A stretch of DNA of 64,000 nucleotides. It comes from JAWKWH01 sp963669415 (GTDB lineage Bacteria > Pseudomonadota > Alphaproteobacteria > Rhizobiales > Rhizobiaceae). Shown here one piece after another: positions 26,456 to 33,988 of this stretch. Each line of letters opens with the position of its first letter. Within the stretch, counting starts at the first letter, position 1. The notes below the pieces were generated by a model, which was not told the DNA's origin, made no database searches, and saw nothing but the letters and a program-made list of their open reading frames with translations. The stretch is taken from positions 1,550,001-1,614,000 of the forward strand of contig CAXXPS010000002.1 in the NCBI GenBank assembly GCA_963669415.2. The letters are read 5' to 3'. The position numbers were made by a program, and so were the translations under genes.

Positions 26456-27655
26456 TTAGGCGGCACCATCGCCGGGCTGTGTTGCTGACAAGGCGGCGGC
26501 CGCATTTTCGATGCGTTCAATTGCCTGCGACATCTCTTCCTCACTGACGACCAACGGCGGCAGTAGGCGAATGACATTATCGCCCGCCGGTACCGTGAGA
26601 AGGTTTGCATCGCGAAGTGCAGAGTTGACGTCCATATTTGGCAGCACGCATTTAAGGCCCAGCAAGAAGCCTTTCCCTCGGACTTCGCTGAATACGTCGG
26701 GAAACCGGTCGACCACAGAAGCAAGACCTTGTTTGAAGATCAATGAGCGACGCTGCACATCCTCGAAGAATCCGTCTTGAAGAATAATGTCCAGAACGGC
26801 ATTGCCTGCAGCCATGGCAAGCAGGTTACCGCCATAGGTCGTTGCGTGTGTGCTCGGCGTCATACCGGCTGATGCCTCATTCGTAGCAAGGCAGGCTCCC
26901 AGCGGAAATCCGCCGCCTATTCCCTTGGCGGCAGCCAAAATATCCGGTTCGATGCCTGACCATTTGTAAGCAAACATGTCCCCTGTCCGGCCAAATCCTG
27001 TTTGCACTTCATCGAACACCAAAAGGATACCGTGTTCGTCGCACAATTTGCGTAGTTCGCGCAAAAATCCGGACGGTGGCTCGACAATCCCGCCTTCGCC
27101 CTGAATTGGCTCGAGAAGAATTCCCGCAGTTTCATCGGTAATGGCTGCCTTCACCGCCTCCAGGTCGCCCAACTCGACTTGATCGAAGCCATCGACCCGC
27201 GGCCCATATCCCTCGAGATATTTTTCCTGGCCGGCCGCCGCCAATGTTGCCAGAGTCCGGCCATGAAATGCGCCTGCAAACGTGATAATCCGATAGCGTT
27301 CTGGAGCGCCATTGACATAATGATAGCGCCTTGCGGTCTTGATGGCACATTCCAGGGCTTCTGCCCCGGAATTGCCAAAAAACACCCGATCGGCAAACGA
27401 ATTTGCCACCAATCGCTGTGCCAACCGACCCTGGCTCGAAATTTCGTACAGGTTTGAGACATGCCACAGTTTTTCAGCCTGATCCTGAATTGCTTTCACC
27501 AGATGAGGATGAGCGTGGCCGAGGCAGCTGACCGCGATGCCGGATCCGAAATCGAGAAACCGCTCGCCTTCGTTGGTCTGAAGCCAGCAACCATCACCTC
27601 TCTCAAATTCCACCGGTGCGCGGGAATAGGTCTGAAATAACGCAGAACTGTCCAT
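26456..27655 (-). CDS. argD: Acetylornithine aminotransferase
   Basis: A 399-residue class III PLP aminotransferase. Blocks: FLDFGSGIAVSCLGHAHP, SNLYE, FFGNSGAEALECAIKTARRYH, FAGAFHGRTLATLAA, LLEPIQGEGG, LVFDEVQTGFGRTG and the PLP lysine in LAAAKGIGGGFPLGA. It makes N-acetylornithine in arginine synthesis and may also serve as a succinyldiaminopimelate transaminase. ATG 27655 is chosen because GGAAG precedes it at good spacing; an ATG at 27667 adds four residues. A minus-strand hairpin terminator lies about 60 bases upstream. Confidence 0.94.
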   Translation of the reverse strand: MDSSALFQTYSRAPVEFERGDGCWLQTNEGERFLDFGSGIAVSCLGHAHPHLVKAIQDQAEKLWHVSNLYEISSQGRLAQRLVANSFADRVFFGNSGAEALECAIKTARRYHYVNGAPERYRIITFAGAFHGRTLATLAAAGQEKYLEGYGPRVDGFDQVELGDLEAVKAAITDETAGILLEPIQGEGGIVEPPSGFLRELRKLCDEHGILLVFDEVQTGFGRTGDMFAYKWSGIEPDILAAAKGIGGGFPLGACLATNEASAGMTPSTHATTYGGNLLAMAAGNAVLDIILQDGFFEDVQRRSLIFKQGLASVVDRFPDVFSEVRGKGFLLGLKCVLPNMDVNSALRDANLLTVPAGDNVIRLLPPLVVSEEEMSQAIERIENAAAALSATQPGDGAA

Positions 27656-27717
27656 TGTTGCTTCCATCTCAGGTAAACATTGCCGAAATACCCGGGCAAC
27701 GGGGCGTCCGGAAAAGC

Positions 27718-27741
27718 AAAAAACCGCCCTCTGGGGCGGTT
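27718..27741 (-). terminator. Terminator-like hairpin upstream of argD
   Basis: Perfect 8-bp stem AACCGCCC / GGGCGGTT with loop TCTG (27722-27741). On the minus strand it is followed by six T (27718-27723). No T run follows on the plus strand, so it should act on minus-strand transcripts entering argD. No minus-strand gene lies upstream, so this is either leader attenuation or the end of a small RNA. Confidence 0.65.
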
Positions 27742-27816
27742 CCAGTCATATTGATGTTTTCGTGGCGTATGTCAATGTGACGGGTATCAACTTTGGCGAC
27801 CCAAATATTGGGAATT

Positions 27817-28004
27817 GATTCCGGCCAGATCAGGCAAGTTGGGGAAAACCACAAAAACACGATTCACAGTTGATCGCCGACTCTTGTCAGCGAGTCAGCG
27901 GCCATTGTAGTTTGCCTGAGAACAACCTTGGTTGTAGCGGCGACCCCAATCACCCCGAGTTGAGTGGTGCAGTTTCGGCTTCCTCCGAAACGGTTGAGGG
28001 ATTC
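27817..28004. promoter_or_regulatory. GANTC (CcrM methylation) site cluster upstream of gcrA
   Basis: The 377-base gap between argD and gcrA holds five GANTC sites: 27817, 27861, 27879, 27892 and 28000. Three fall within 36 bases, and GACTC (27879) and GAGTC (27892) form the arms of an inverted repeat. A short perfect palindrome, ACAACC-TT-GGTTGT, is at 27922-27935. GcrA is known in Caulobacter to act at CcrM-methylated GANTC promoters, so auto- or methylation-dependent control of gcrA is plausible but inferred. Confidence 0.4.
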
Positions 28005-28032
28005 CGAAAACACCTGGACGGGAGCGGACAAC

Positions 28033-28551
28033 ATGAGCTGGACGGATGAGCGCGTTGAAATGCTCAAGAACCTGTGGGCCGAAGGATTGAGTGCCAGCCA
28101 GATTGCGGCGCAGCTCGGCGGGGTGAGCAGAAATGCGGTCATCGGAAAAGTTCATCGACTAAAATTGTCCAGCAGAGGACGGGCAACCTCAAGCCAGCCC
28201 AGGCAAAAGAAGCAATCCCGGGCCGGATTGGCGGGCAGATCGAGCAGTCGCGGCGGAGCGGGGAGCCGGTCGGTCAATCCGGTCATCGGGGCGACCGCGC
28301 TGCAACCACAGTTCTCGGTGGATGCGGTGGCCGAAACGATCATCAAACCGGCGGCAGATGTTGTCGTGCCGATTTCCAAGCGTTTGTCACTGATCGAACT
28401 TAACGAGAAAACATGCAAATGGCCGATTGGCGATCCGTTGAAAGACGATTTCCATTTCTGCGGCAACGATGCCGGAGAGAACGGACCTTATTGCACGTAT
28501 CATTCAAGCTTGGCTTTTCAGCCGCCCTCTGAGCGGCGGCGACAGCGCTAA
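28033..28551 (+). CDS. gcrA: GcrA cell-cycle regulator
   Basis: A 172-residue alphaproteobacterial transcription cofactor that binds sigma-70 RNA polymerase and methylated GANTC promoters. The N-terminus MSWTDERVEMLKNLWAEGLS plus SQIAAQLGGVSRNAVIGKVHRL is the GcrA DNA-binding helix-turn-helix. A basic Ser/Arg-rich linker follows (about 47-90). The C-terminal sigma-interacting part shows TCKWPIGDP and FCG...YCTYH, a Cys/His block typical of the family. ATG 28033 follows GGGAGCGG; the frame extends upstream without family resemblance. Confidence 0.96.
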   Translation: MSWTDERVEMLKNLWAEGLSASQIAAQLGGVSRNAVIGKVHRLKLSSRGRATSSQPRQKKQSRAGLAGRSSSRGGAGSRSVNPVIGATALQPQFSVDAVAETIIKPAADVVVPISKRLSLIELNEKTCKWPIGDPLKDDFHFCGNDAGENGPYCTYHSSLAFQPPSERRRQR

Positions 28552-28666
28552 CCGCTTCAGTTCCGTTTACAGTAGATTCAATGGTGGCACGCGGTTAACC
28601 GTGCGGCTGGACGCGTCAGTGCGCGCCCGGTAGCATTGCGTTCCGCCTCAACGGAGATGAGTATCA

Positions 28667-29569
28667 ATGGCGAGTTTGCCTGAGCATCTTTCAGATTTGA
28701 AGCCAATCGGCGTGACGATTGGTGGCAGAAGGCGTCGGTGGGACGTTAACAGTCCGGACCTTCCAGGCTGGATTGCCGATGAGGCGATGAGTTCTGGCGG
28801 CTATCCTTACGACGAGCGCCTCAAACGCAAGTTATACGAAGAGCGGTTAGAATTACTTCAGGAAGAACTGGTTAAAGTTCAATCCTGGCAGAAAGAGACC
28901 GGCGAACGGATCGTTGTGGTATTCGAGGGCAGGGATGCCGCGGGAAAAGGAGGTTCAATCAACGCACTCAGGCGTTATATGAACCCCCGAACGGCCCGTA
29001 ACGTAGCCTTGCCGAAACCAACCGAAGCGGAACGCGGGCAATGGTATTTTCAGCGATACGCCCAACACTTGCCGACCTCGGGTGAGTTCGTCACGTTCGA
29101 TCGCTCATGGTATAATCGGGGCGGCGTCGAGCCGGTTATGGGCTTTTGCTCGGATCAACAGCACAAATCATTTCTCGAAGAAGCACCCAAGTTTGAGACG
29201 ATGCTTGTCGATGAGGGAATTCGTCTGTTCAAATTTTGGCTGAATATCGGCCAAGAGATGCAGCTGAAACGATTTCATGACCGTCGGCACAATAAATTGA
29301 AAATCTGGAAGTTTTCACCGATTGACGTCGCCGGAATAAGCAAATGGGACGACTACACCGCAAAAAGGGACGAGATGATTGCAGCCACTGATACAACCAT
29401 TGCGCCCTGGACCATCGTCCGTTCGAATGACAAGCGTCGCGCCAGGATTGAGGTCGTCAATCATATTCTGCAAGCCCTTCCATACACTGGAAAAAACACC
29501 CGAAATCTTGTGACAGCCAATCCGGAGATTGTCGGTTCAGCGTCTGATCTGCTTGGCTCGGGTTCCTGA
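28667..29569 (+). CDS. ppk2: Polyphosphate kinase 2
   Basis: A 300-residue PPK2-family enzyme that transfers phosphate between polyphosphate and nucleotides. It has Walker A GRDAAGKGG (88-96), the lid block RYMNPRTARNVALPKPTE, QWYFQRYAQHLP, and Walker B with FDRSWYNRGGVEPVMGF. The C-terminal KFWLNIGQEMQLKRFHDR and DTTIAPWTIVRSNDKRRARI are typical of class I PPK2. ATG 28667 is preceded by CGGAGATGAG. It stands alone between gcrA and the convergent quorum-sensing operon. Confidence 0.94.
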   Translation: MASLPEHLSDLKPIGVTIGGRRRRWDVNSPDLPGWIADEAMSSGGYPYDERLKRKLYEERLELLQEELVKVQSWQKETGERIVVVFEGRDAAGKGGSINALRRYMNPRTARNVALPKPTEAERGQWYFQRYAQHLPTSGEFVTFDRSWYNRGGVEPVMGFCSDQQHKSFLEEAPKFETMLVDEGIRLFKFWLNIGQEMQLKRFHDRRHNKLKIWKFSPIDVAGISKWDDYTAKRDEMIAATDTTIAPWTIVRSNDKRRARIEVVNHILQALPYTGKNTRNLVTANPEIVGSASDLLGSGS

Positions 29570-29612
29570 TTTCGTCCAAATCGATTGGCCCCAGACCCGC
29601 GATAACACAAGC

Positions 29613-31463
29613 TTAGTGGACCGGCCTTTCGTGCGGAGTTTTTTCCCAGAGAAAAGGGTGCCGACAAAGCTGCCAAGCGGCGCGCCACGACGCGATAGAC
29701 ATGATCATCCAATAGGCGGGGGTTGTCAGAACAACTTTCCAGAAGCCTTTCTTTTCAGGCCTTTCAAGGTTTCGCCACCCCAATAGCAGAAATGCGGAAA
29801 GCTCAAGAAATATGTTAAGTGTATCAACAACTAGCAAATAGGTATCGAAGATTGAAATAGATTCAATATTAAGATATTTTATTAGTATTGATATTAATAC
29901 TAAAATGATAAAAGCATATGACATTGAAGATACTATAATTCCGAACAAAAGAATCTGCGAAACGAAATAGGATCTAAACCTCATCTCATGCAGCGCACGG
30001 AGTGGACTCCGCCCGTGCACCAAAAACGTTTGCATCCACCCCTTGAACCATCTGGTTCGCTGCTTGATCCAAACCGAGAGCTGGTCCGGGGCATCCTCAA
30101 AAGTCGGTGCGGTGATCATGTCGAGCGAATATCCAAATCGCGACAGGCGGACTGCCAGATCAGCGTCTTCCGTGACATTGTAGGGATCCCAGTCCATGAC
30201 CTGCTTTAAGGCTGTAACCTTGAAGTGGTTGGAAGTGCCTCCAAGCGGAAAGAAAAGGTTCTTTCGAGCCAGAGCCGGTAAGAGCCCGCGAAACAAGGCA
30301 GCATACTCAAACGCAAAATGCTTTGTCAGAAGATTACGGTTGCCATTTCTGATGTGCAGCGGTGCCTGAACGCACGCTAACCGGTGGGCCCCATTGCGAA
30401 ATGCATTCCATGCTTCGAGCAGTTGAGCAGGATGAGGCGCATCCTCTGCGTCATAGACGGCGACGAATTCGCCTGAAATGACCGGCATCGCGTAAGACAG
30501 GGCTTTCGGTTTGGTTCGTGGGCCGAGCCTTGGAACCGTCAAGATCTCTACATTCGGCTGCAATTTCTGTGTTTTTAGTGCGCCCATCGTTTCAAGATCA
30601 TCTTCCTCAAGGATCAGCAATATTTCCAGCTTGCTTTGTGGCCAGTTCAGACGGCTCAGCGAGCTGAGAAGATCCGGCACCACCTCCACCTCCTTGTACA
30701 ACGCAACAAGAACTGAATATTTCGGCAACGGTTCGGTTCTGATCGGTAGGTTTCTGCGATTGGTGGGGCCTTTGGTACGAATTGCGGCTGCAACTCGCAA
30801 TGCGACGCATGACAAAAACCCCAATGAGAACACAATATGCAGGGCTGCAATTGTCAGCGATGGATAAATAAGCAAACCAGTCAATGTCAGGGCGGCAAGC
30901 AGCCCAAGGCTGAAGCCCTGAATCGCATTGGCAACAGTTCGAGCGGAAAACTGGGGGTACCGCTCAAACAGGCCAGCAATTGCACGTCCGGCCAGAAGTG
31001 GCTGAGCCTTTTTCAGGAGAGCTTTCCGCAACAATTTCGGGGAAACGACATCGATTCGGCCGGAAATATTCGGATATCTTTTCAAATAGTCCTTCATAGC
31101 GTCAAAATCAAAGAACTCGGGCGAGATCAAAACCCTGTTTTCGGCTGCAATGTCTCTGTACAAGATCAGCTTTGGACCGCTTCCACTTGCGATGAGTCCA
31201 AGCAGATCTTTATCTGGTATGATCAGCTTTTCGTGATCAAGCTGTTCCCGAAACGGCAGTTCAAGTTCCGCAGCCAGCGCCCGATAAAACCGGTTCTCAG
31301 TTTCACTTCCCCATGAGGCAAGTTCTTCGTGCAGCGTTGCACCATTGTTCGCGGCGCGGTCCACCAATGCACTGATCTGGGCAGAACCCAATCCGGCGGA
31401 TTGGAAGATCTGACGCCATTTCGGCGACAGGAAGTCAGCCGCTGAGTTGCGGTTATCATGCAT
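29613..31463 (-). CDS. Membrane glycosyltransferase, GT2 family, with N-terminal GspE-N-like region
   Basis: A 616-residue protein. Residues 1 to about 165 resemble the soluble region before GT2 domains of XagB-type synthases. Two membrane segments follow (about 180-225), then a GT2 domain with VALYKEVEVVPDLL, the DAED motif (VYDAEDAPHP), NVTEDADLAVRL and the processive-type QRTRW. Four C-terminal membrane segments end the protein. Such enzymes polymerise and export a polysaccharide; the sugar is unknown. It is the last gene of the luxR-luxI-crotonase operon, 23 bases after the crotonase, so quorum control is likely. Codons in 29860-29950 are strikingly AT-rich. ATG 31463 has GGGGGG upstream. 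Confidence 0.88.
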   Translation of the reverse strand: MHDNRNSAADFLSPKWRQIFQSAGLGSAQISALVDRAANNGATLHEELASWGSETENRFYRALAAELELPFREQLDHEKLIIPDKDLLGLIASGSGPKLILYRDIAAENRVLISPEFFDFDAMKDYLKRYPNISGRIDVVSPKLLRKALLKKAQPLLAGRAIAGLFERYPQFSARTVANAIQGFSLGLLAALTLTGLLIYPSLTIAALHIVFSLGFLSCVALRVAAAIRTKGPTNRRNLPIRTEPLPKYSVLVALYKEVEVVPDLLSSLSRLNWPQSKLEILLILEEDDLETMGALKTQKLQPNVEILTVPRLGPRTKPKALSYAMPVISGEFVAVYDAEDAPHPAQLLEAWNAFRNGAHRLACVQAPLHIRNGNRNLLTKHFAFEYAALFRGLLPALARKNLFFPLGGTSNHFKVTALKQVMDWDPYNVTEDADLAVRLSRFGYSLDMITAPTFEDAPDQLSVWIKQRTRWFKGWMQTFLVHGRSPLRALHEMRFRSYFVSQILLFGIIVSSMSYAFIILVLISILIKYLNIESISIFDTYLLVVDTLNIFLELSAFLLLGWRNLERPEKKGFWKVVLTTPAYWMIMSIASWRAAWQLCRHPFLWEKTPHERPVH

Positions 31464-31486
31464 GAATTGCCCCCCTTTATCATGCT

Positions 31487-32233
31487 CTATGCTGCCAGTT
31501 TCGCTATCCTTGACAGTCGGCGAATTGTCCCCTCGTCTTGAAGCGCGCACTGGAACAGCGCGATCTCATGATCGATGCGACCGCGTAATCCACTGCGGTC
31601 TCCACGAAGCAACTGGCGCGTATGCGTAAGCGAATACTGAGGTTTTTTTGCCAATCTGCGTGCTGCAAGCATCGTTTGCGATGCAATATGCTCTGACGAT
31701 ACCAAATCGGATACGATCGAACAGGATTTTGCCGCCTCTGCGTCAAACGTTTCTCCAAGGCAGAAGAACTTAAACGCATTCATGTAGCCCATGCGTTCAG
31801 GCGCGAGCATGCTCGTTGCCGCATCGGGCATCAATCCAAAGTCAACGAATGGAACGCGGAAAGTACTGCGTTCGGATGCGAAAACCATGTCGCAATGAAA
31901 CAGTATCGTGCAACCGACACCTGTGGCATCACCGTCTACGCTGGCGATAAGCGGTTTGGGAAACTCAGCCAATGTTTGAAATAGATTGGTAACTGCGGAT
32001 ATCAGCAGCGGGTGCTTGGTTCGATCCAGAAACTCGGACAAATCGCCACCCTTGCAAAAACACCCACTAATTCCACGCAAAACGACAACCCGTACATCGG
32101 GATTTGCGGTAGATTGCATGAGCAAATTTGTCAGACTCTCGTAAGAATGACGATCCAGAACCGCCTGGCCGTCGGTCTCGGTGATTGCGATAGATTGTAC
32201 GTGGCCAGCTAAATTGCTCTCGGAATAATTCAT
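31487..32233 (-). CDS. Crotonase-fold protein, isomerase-like, in the quorum-sensing operon
   Basis: A 248-residue enoyl-CoA hydratase/isomerase family protein. The oxyanion-hole blocks are present (GCFCKGGDLSEF at 58-69; VDGDATGVG near 99-107; CD at 114-115). Aligned to rat hydratase, Glu144 is replaced by Thr109 and Glu164 by Phe129, so a hydratase is unlikely. D137 (LMPDAAT) falls where PaaG-type isomerases carry their catalytic Asp. ATG 32233 follows GGAGG, so an upstream extension is rejected. It lies 62 bases after luxI and 23 before the glycosyltransferase, suggesting a role in AHL acyl-chain tailoring or signal supply (inference). Confidence 0.85.
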   Translation of the reverse strand: MNYSESNLAGHVQSIAITETDGQAVLDRHSYESLTNLLMQSTANPDVRVVVLRGISGCFCKGGDLSEFLDRTKHPLLISAVTNLFQTLAEFPKPLIASVDGDATGVGCTILFHCDMVFASERSTFRVPFVDFGLMPDAATSMLAPERMGYMNAFKFFCLGETFDAEAAKSCSIVSDLVSSEHIASQTMLAARRLAKKPQYSLTHTRQLLRGDRSGLRGRIDHEIALFQCALQDEGTIRRLSRIAKLAA

Positions 32234-32295
32234 TGGTGGACCTCCAGAGATCAGCTCCTTGATTTTGTTGGTCAAGGGATGCTGTGCATCTAAAT

Positions 32296-32934
32296 TCAAG
32301 AAGCGAGGCGGAACTCGGTTTCATCCTCGGCGAACCGTGTCAGAACCGGTTGGAAATGGTTGCGCCGCTTGCGCACGGTCTCAAGCGTTTCATGATTGAA
32401 TTGCAGCATTGTCGCGACCACCTGCTGGCGGCCATATGTGCGTTGGTATCCGAGTGGTGTAGCAAGAAAATGAAGTTGTAACGCCCGCAGGACCCACATG
32501 GGCTCAAACTCAATAATTACCTTGTCGACACCAATCGAAAGGCCCCACTCAACAAAACCGGCGATCAGTTCGGTACCGACTGTCGAAATGCCCCGGCGCC
32601 CGTCGCGATAGGCCGGCGCGACCGCGTAGCGCGTCAATTCGTAAACATCCGGACCTGTTGGAGATACCCCTTCATATAGATCCGTCAGAACGTGGGTAAG
32701 CAGGTGCGGTCGCGTAGTCGGTAGCATGCGCTGATATCCAGCAAACTTGCCATTTCGAACCACGAGGTGATGAATTGCTTCATCATGGTCAAACTGATCG
32801 ATCTCCAGTCCGTCAGATCGGGCCAAGTCCTGCCAACCCATTTCTTCGACGAATACTTGATGACGCAACTCGTGAACTGCACGCCAGAGCCTGGTTTGGT
32901 TCATCAGTTGGGAAGTGTTCAGTGCATAAAACAT
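32296..32934 (-). CDS. Acyl-homoserine-lactone synthase (LuxI family)
   Basis: A 212-residue autoinducer synthase that joins an acyl chain from acyl-ACP or acyl-CoA to S-adenosylmethionine, releasing an AHL. All conserved LuxI residues are visible: R24, F28, W34 (LRHQVFVEEMGW), D46, D49, R69, E99 and R102 (YELTRYAV). Acyl length cannot be read. It follows luxR by 79 bases. A perfect 10-bp inverted repeat (32940-32962) covers its ribosome binding site five bases before the ATG. Crotonase and glycosyltransferase genes follow on the same strand. Confidence 0.95.
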   Translation of the reverse strand: MFYALNTSQLMNQTRLWRAVHELRHQVFVEEMGWQDLARSDGLEIDQFDHDEAIHHLVVRNGKFAGYQRMLPTTRPHLLTHVLTDLYEGVSPTGPDVYELTRYAVAPAYRDGRRGISTVGTELIAGFVEWGLSIGVDKVIIEFEPMWVLRALQLHFLATPLGYQRTYGRQQVVATMLQFNHETLETVRKRRNHFQPVLTRFAEDETEFRLAS

Positions 32935-32939
32935 GTTGA

Positions 32940-32962
32940 TTCCTGCGTTAGAAACGCAGGAA
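32940..32962 (-). promoter_or_regulatory. Perfect inverted repeat covering the luxI ribosome binding site
   Basis: TTCCTGCGTT-AGA-AACGCAGGAA, two 10-bp arms around three bases, five bases upstream of the luxI ATG. In the mRNA the AGGA of the second arm is the only good Shine-Dalgarno (seven bases from the ATG), so the hairpin would hide it. As DNA, CCTG-N11-CAGG is close to lux boxes (CCTG-N10-CAGG), so it may instead be a LuxR operator at an unusually close position. Confidence 0.6.
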
Positions 32963-33013
32963 CCTTAACCAGTGCAGCAGCTTGCGGTATTACGCGATCA
33001 CGTAGTTTCCCAA

Positions 33014-33745
33014 TCAGGAAATATAGCCCAACCTGATAGCTTCGGCGACCGCGTGGACGCGGTTGGCCGCACCCAGCTTTGCTTTAGCATTGAGGAGGTG
33101 CTTTTCAGAGGTGTGCTCGGATATTCCGAGAATCTGGGAGATCTCCCATTCCGACTTTCCTACCGCCGCCCACCTCAGGCATTCCGTCTCGCGTTCGGTC
33201 AACGGTTTTCTTTTGTCATTCGCACGGCATTTTTGGCTCAATTGCATCCCCCGCCCCACCGCGTATGTTGAAACCAGAGCGATCATCGAAAGATTTTCGT
33301 CAGAGCTCTCAAAAGCAGGACCACCCAGCGACACAACGACTGGTGTCCCGTCAAGAGTATAAAGCGGAAACGCATACCCGTCTCGCAGGTCGTAGCAACC
33401 CGCGTCACCAATGACTTCCTGGCTGATCGGATCTGACTTGCTCAATTCGTTGGCTTCATCCCATTTGAAAGAACCCGGTGATCTCTTCATCCGAACAACG
33501 ACCGGATCCCGGTCAACATAATTTTTCTGCACATACCGTTCAAGCCAGCCAACCGGCCAGCCACAGAGAAGTACATGTTTTTTTTGTTCGGCCAACGGAG
33601 TGTTTGGATCCGGGACCGTGCCGGCAAGTAAAGCGTTCAGTCCAAATTTTTCCGTCACCGACAGCAATTCAAGGCATACTTGCTCTGACGTCGGCGCTTT
33701 CTGAATTCTATCAATATAGTTCAGTGTTTCATCGAACTGGCTCAT
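33014..33745 (-). CDS. LuxR-family AHL-responsive transcriptional regulator
   Basis: A 243-residue quorum-sensing receptor. The N-terminal autoinducer-binding domain keeps W67, Y71, D80, P81, W95 and G123, matching TraR W57, Y61, D70, P71, W85 and G113 with a constant offset of ten, so it should bind an AHL. The C-terminal helix-turn-helix (about 178-240) reads LTERETECLRWAAVGKSEWEISQIL, then EHTSEKHLLNAKAKLGAANRVHAV. It heads the luxR-luxI-crotonase-glycosyltransferase series. An inverted repeat with a TATAAT inside lies 24 bases upstream. Confidence 0.95.
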   Translation of the reverse strand: MSQFDETLNYIDRIQKAPTSEQVCLELLSVTEKFGLNALLAGTVPDPNTPLAEQKKHVLLCGWPVGWLERYVQKNYVDRDPVVVRMKRSPGSFKWDEANELSKSDPISQEVIGDAGCYDLRDGYAFPLYTLDGTPVVVSLGGPAFESSDENLSMIALVSTYAVGRGMQLSQKCRANDKRKPLTERETECLRWAAVGKSEWEISQILGISEHTSEKHLLNAKAKLGAANRVHAVAEAIRLGYIS

Positions 33746-33768
33746 ACGATGCGCCCCCGAATTGCATC

Positions 33769-33793
33769 AGCGGAATTTCATTATAGTTCCGCT
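33769..33793 (-). promoter_or_regulatory. Inverted repeat bracketing a -10 box upstream of luxR
   Basis: AGCGGAA and TTCCGCT (7-bp perfect arms, 11 bases apart) enclose a perfect TATAAT read on the minus strand (33780-33785), 34 bases upstream of the luxR ATG. No good -35 sits 16-18 bases upstream. This fits an operator over the luxR core promoter; who binds is unknown. Confidence 0.45.
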
Positions 33794-33988
33794 TTTGGTT
33801 GTAACACCATAAACCATGGATTGTGAAACTAATGTATTGGGAATTGAACCGAATTGGCCCATATTGCGGGCAGAAGGCAACAAGTTTCGCCGATTTTATC
33901 CCTAACGGTATCTTCAGTGGTGCAAAATCAATTGAAACCCCTTGGAACAGGTTTTTGCTCCAATAGTTCATCCCGGTGGGTCACCTTG

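Noticed and set aside
28590..28615. GGTTAACC-centred palindrome between gcrA and ppk2
   Set aside because: The inverted arms are imperfect and no T run follows; not enough to call a terminator or operator.
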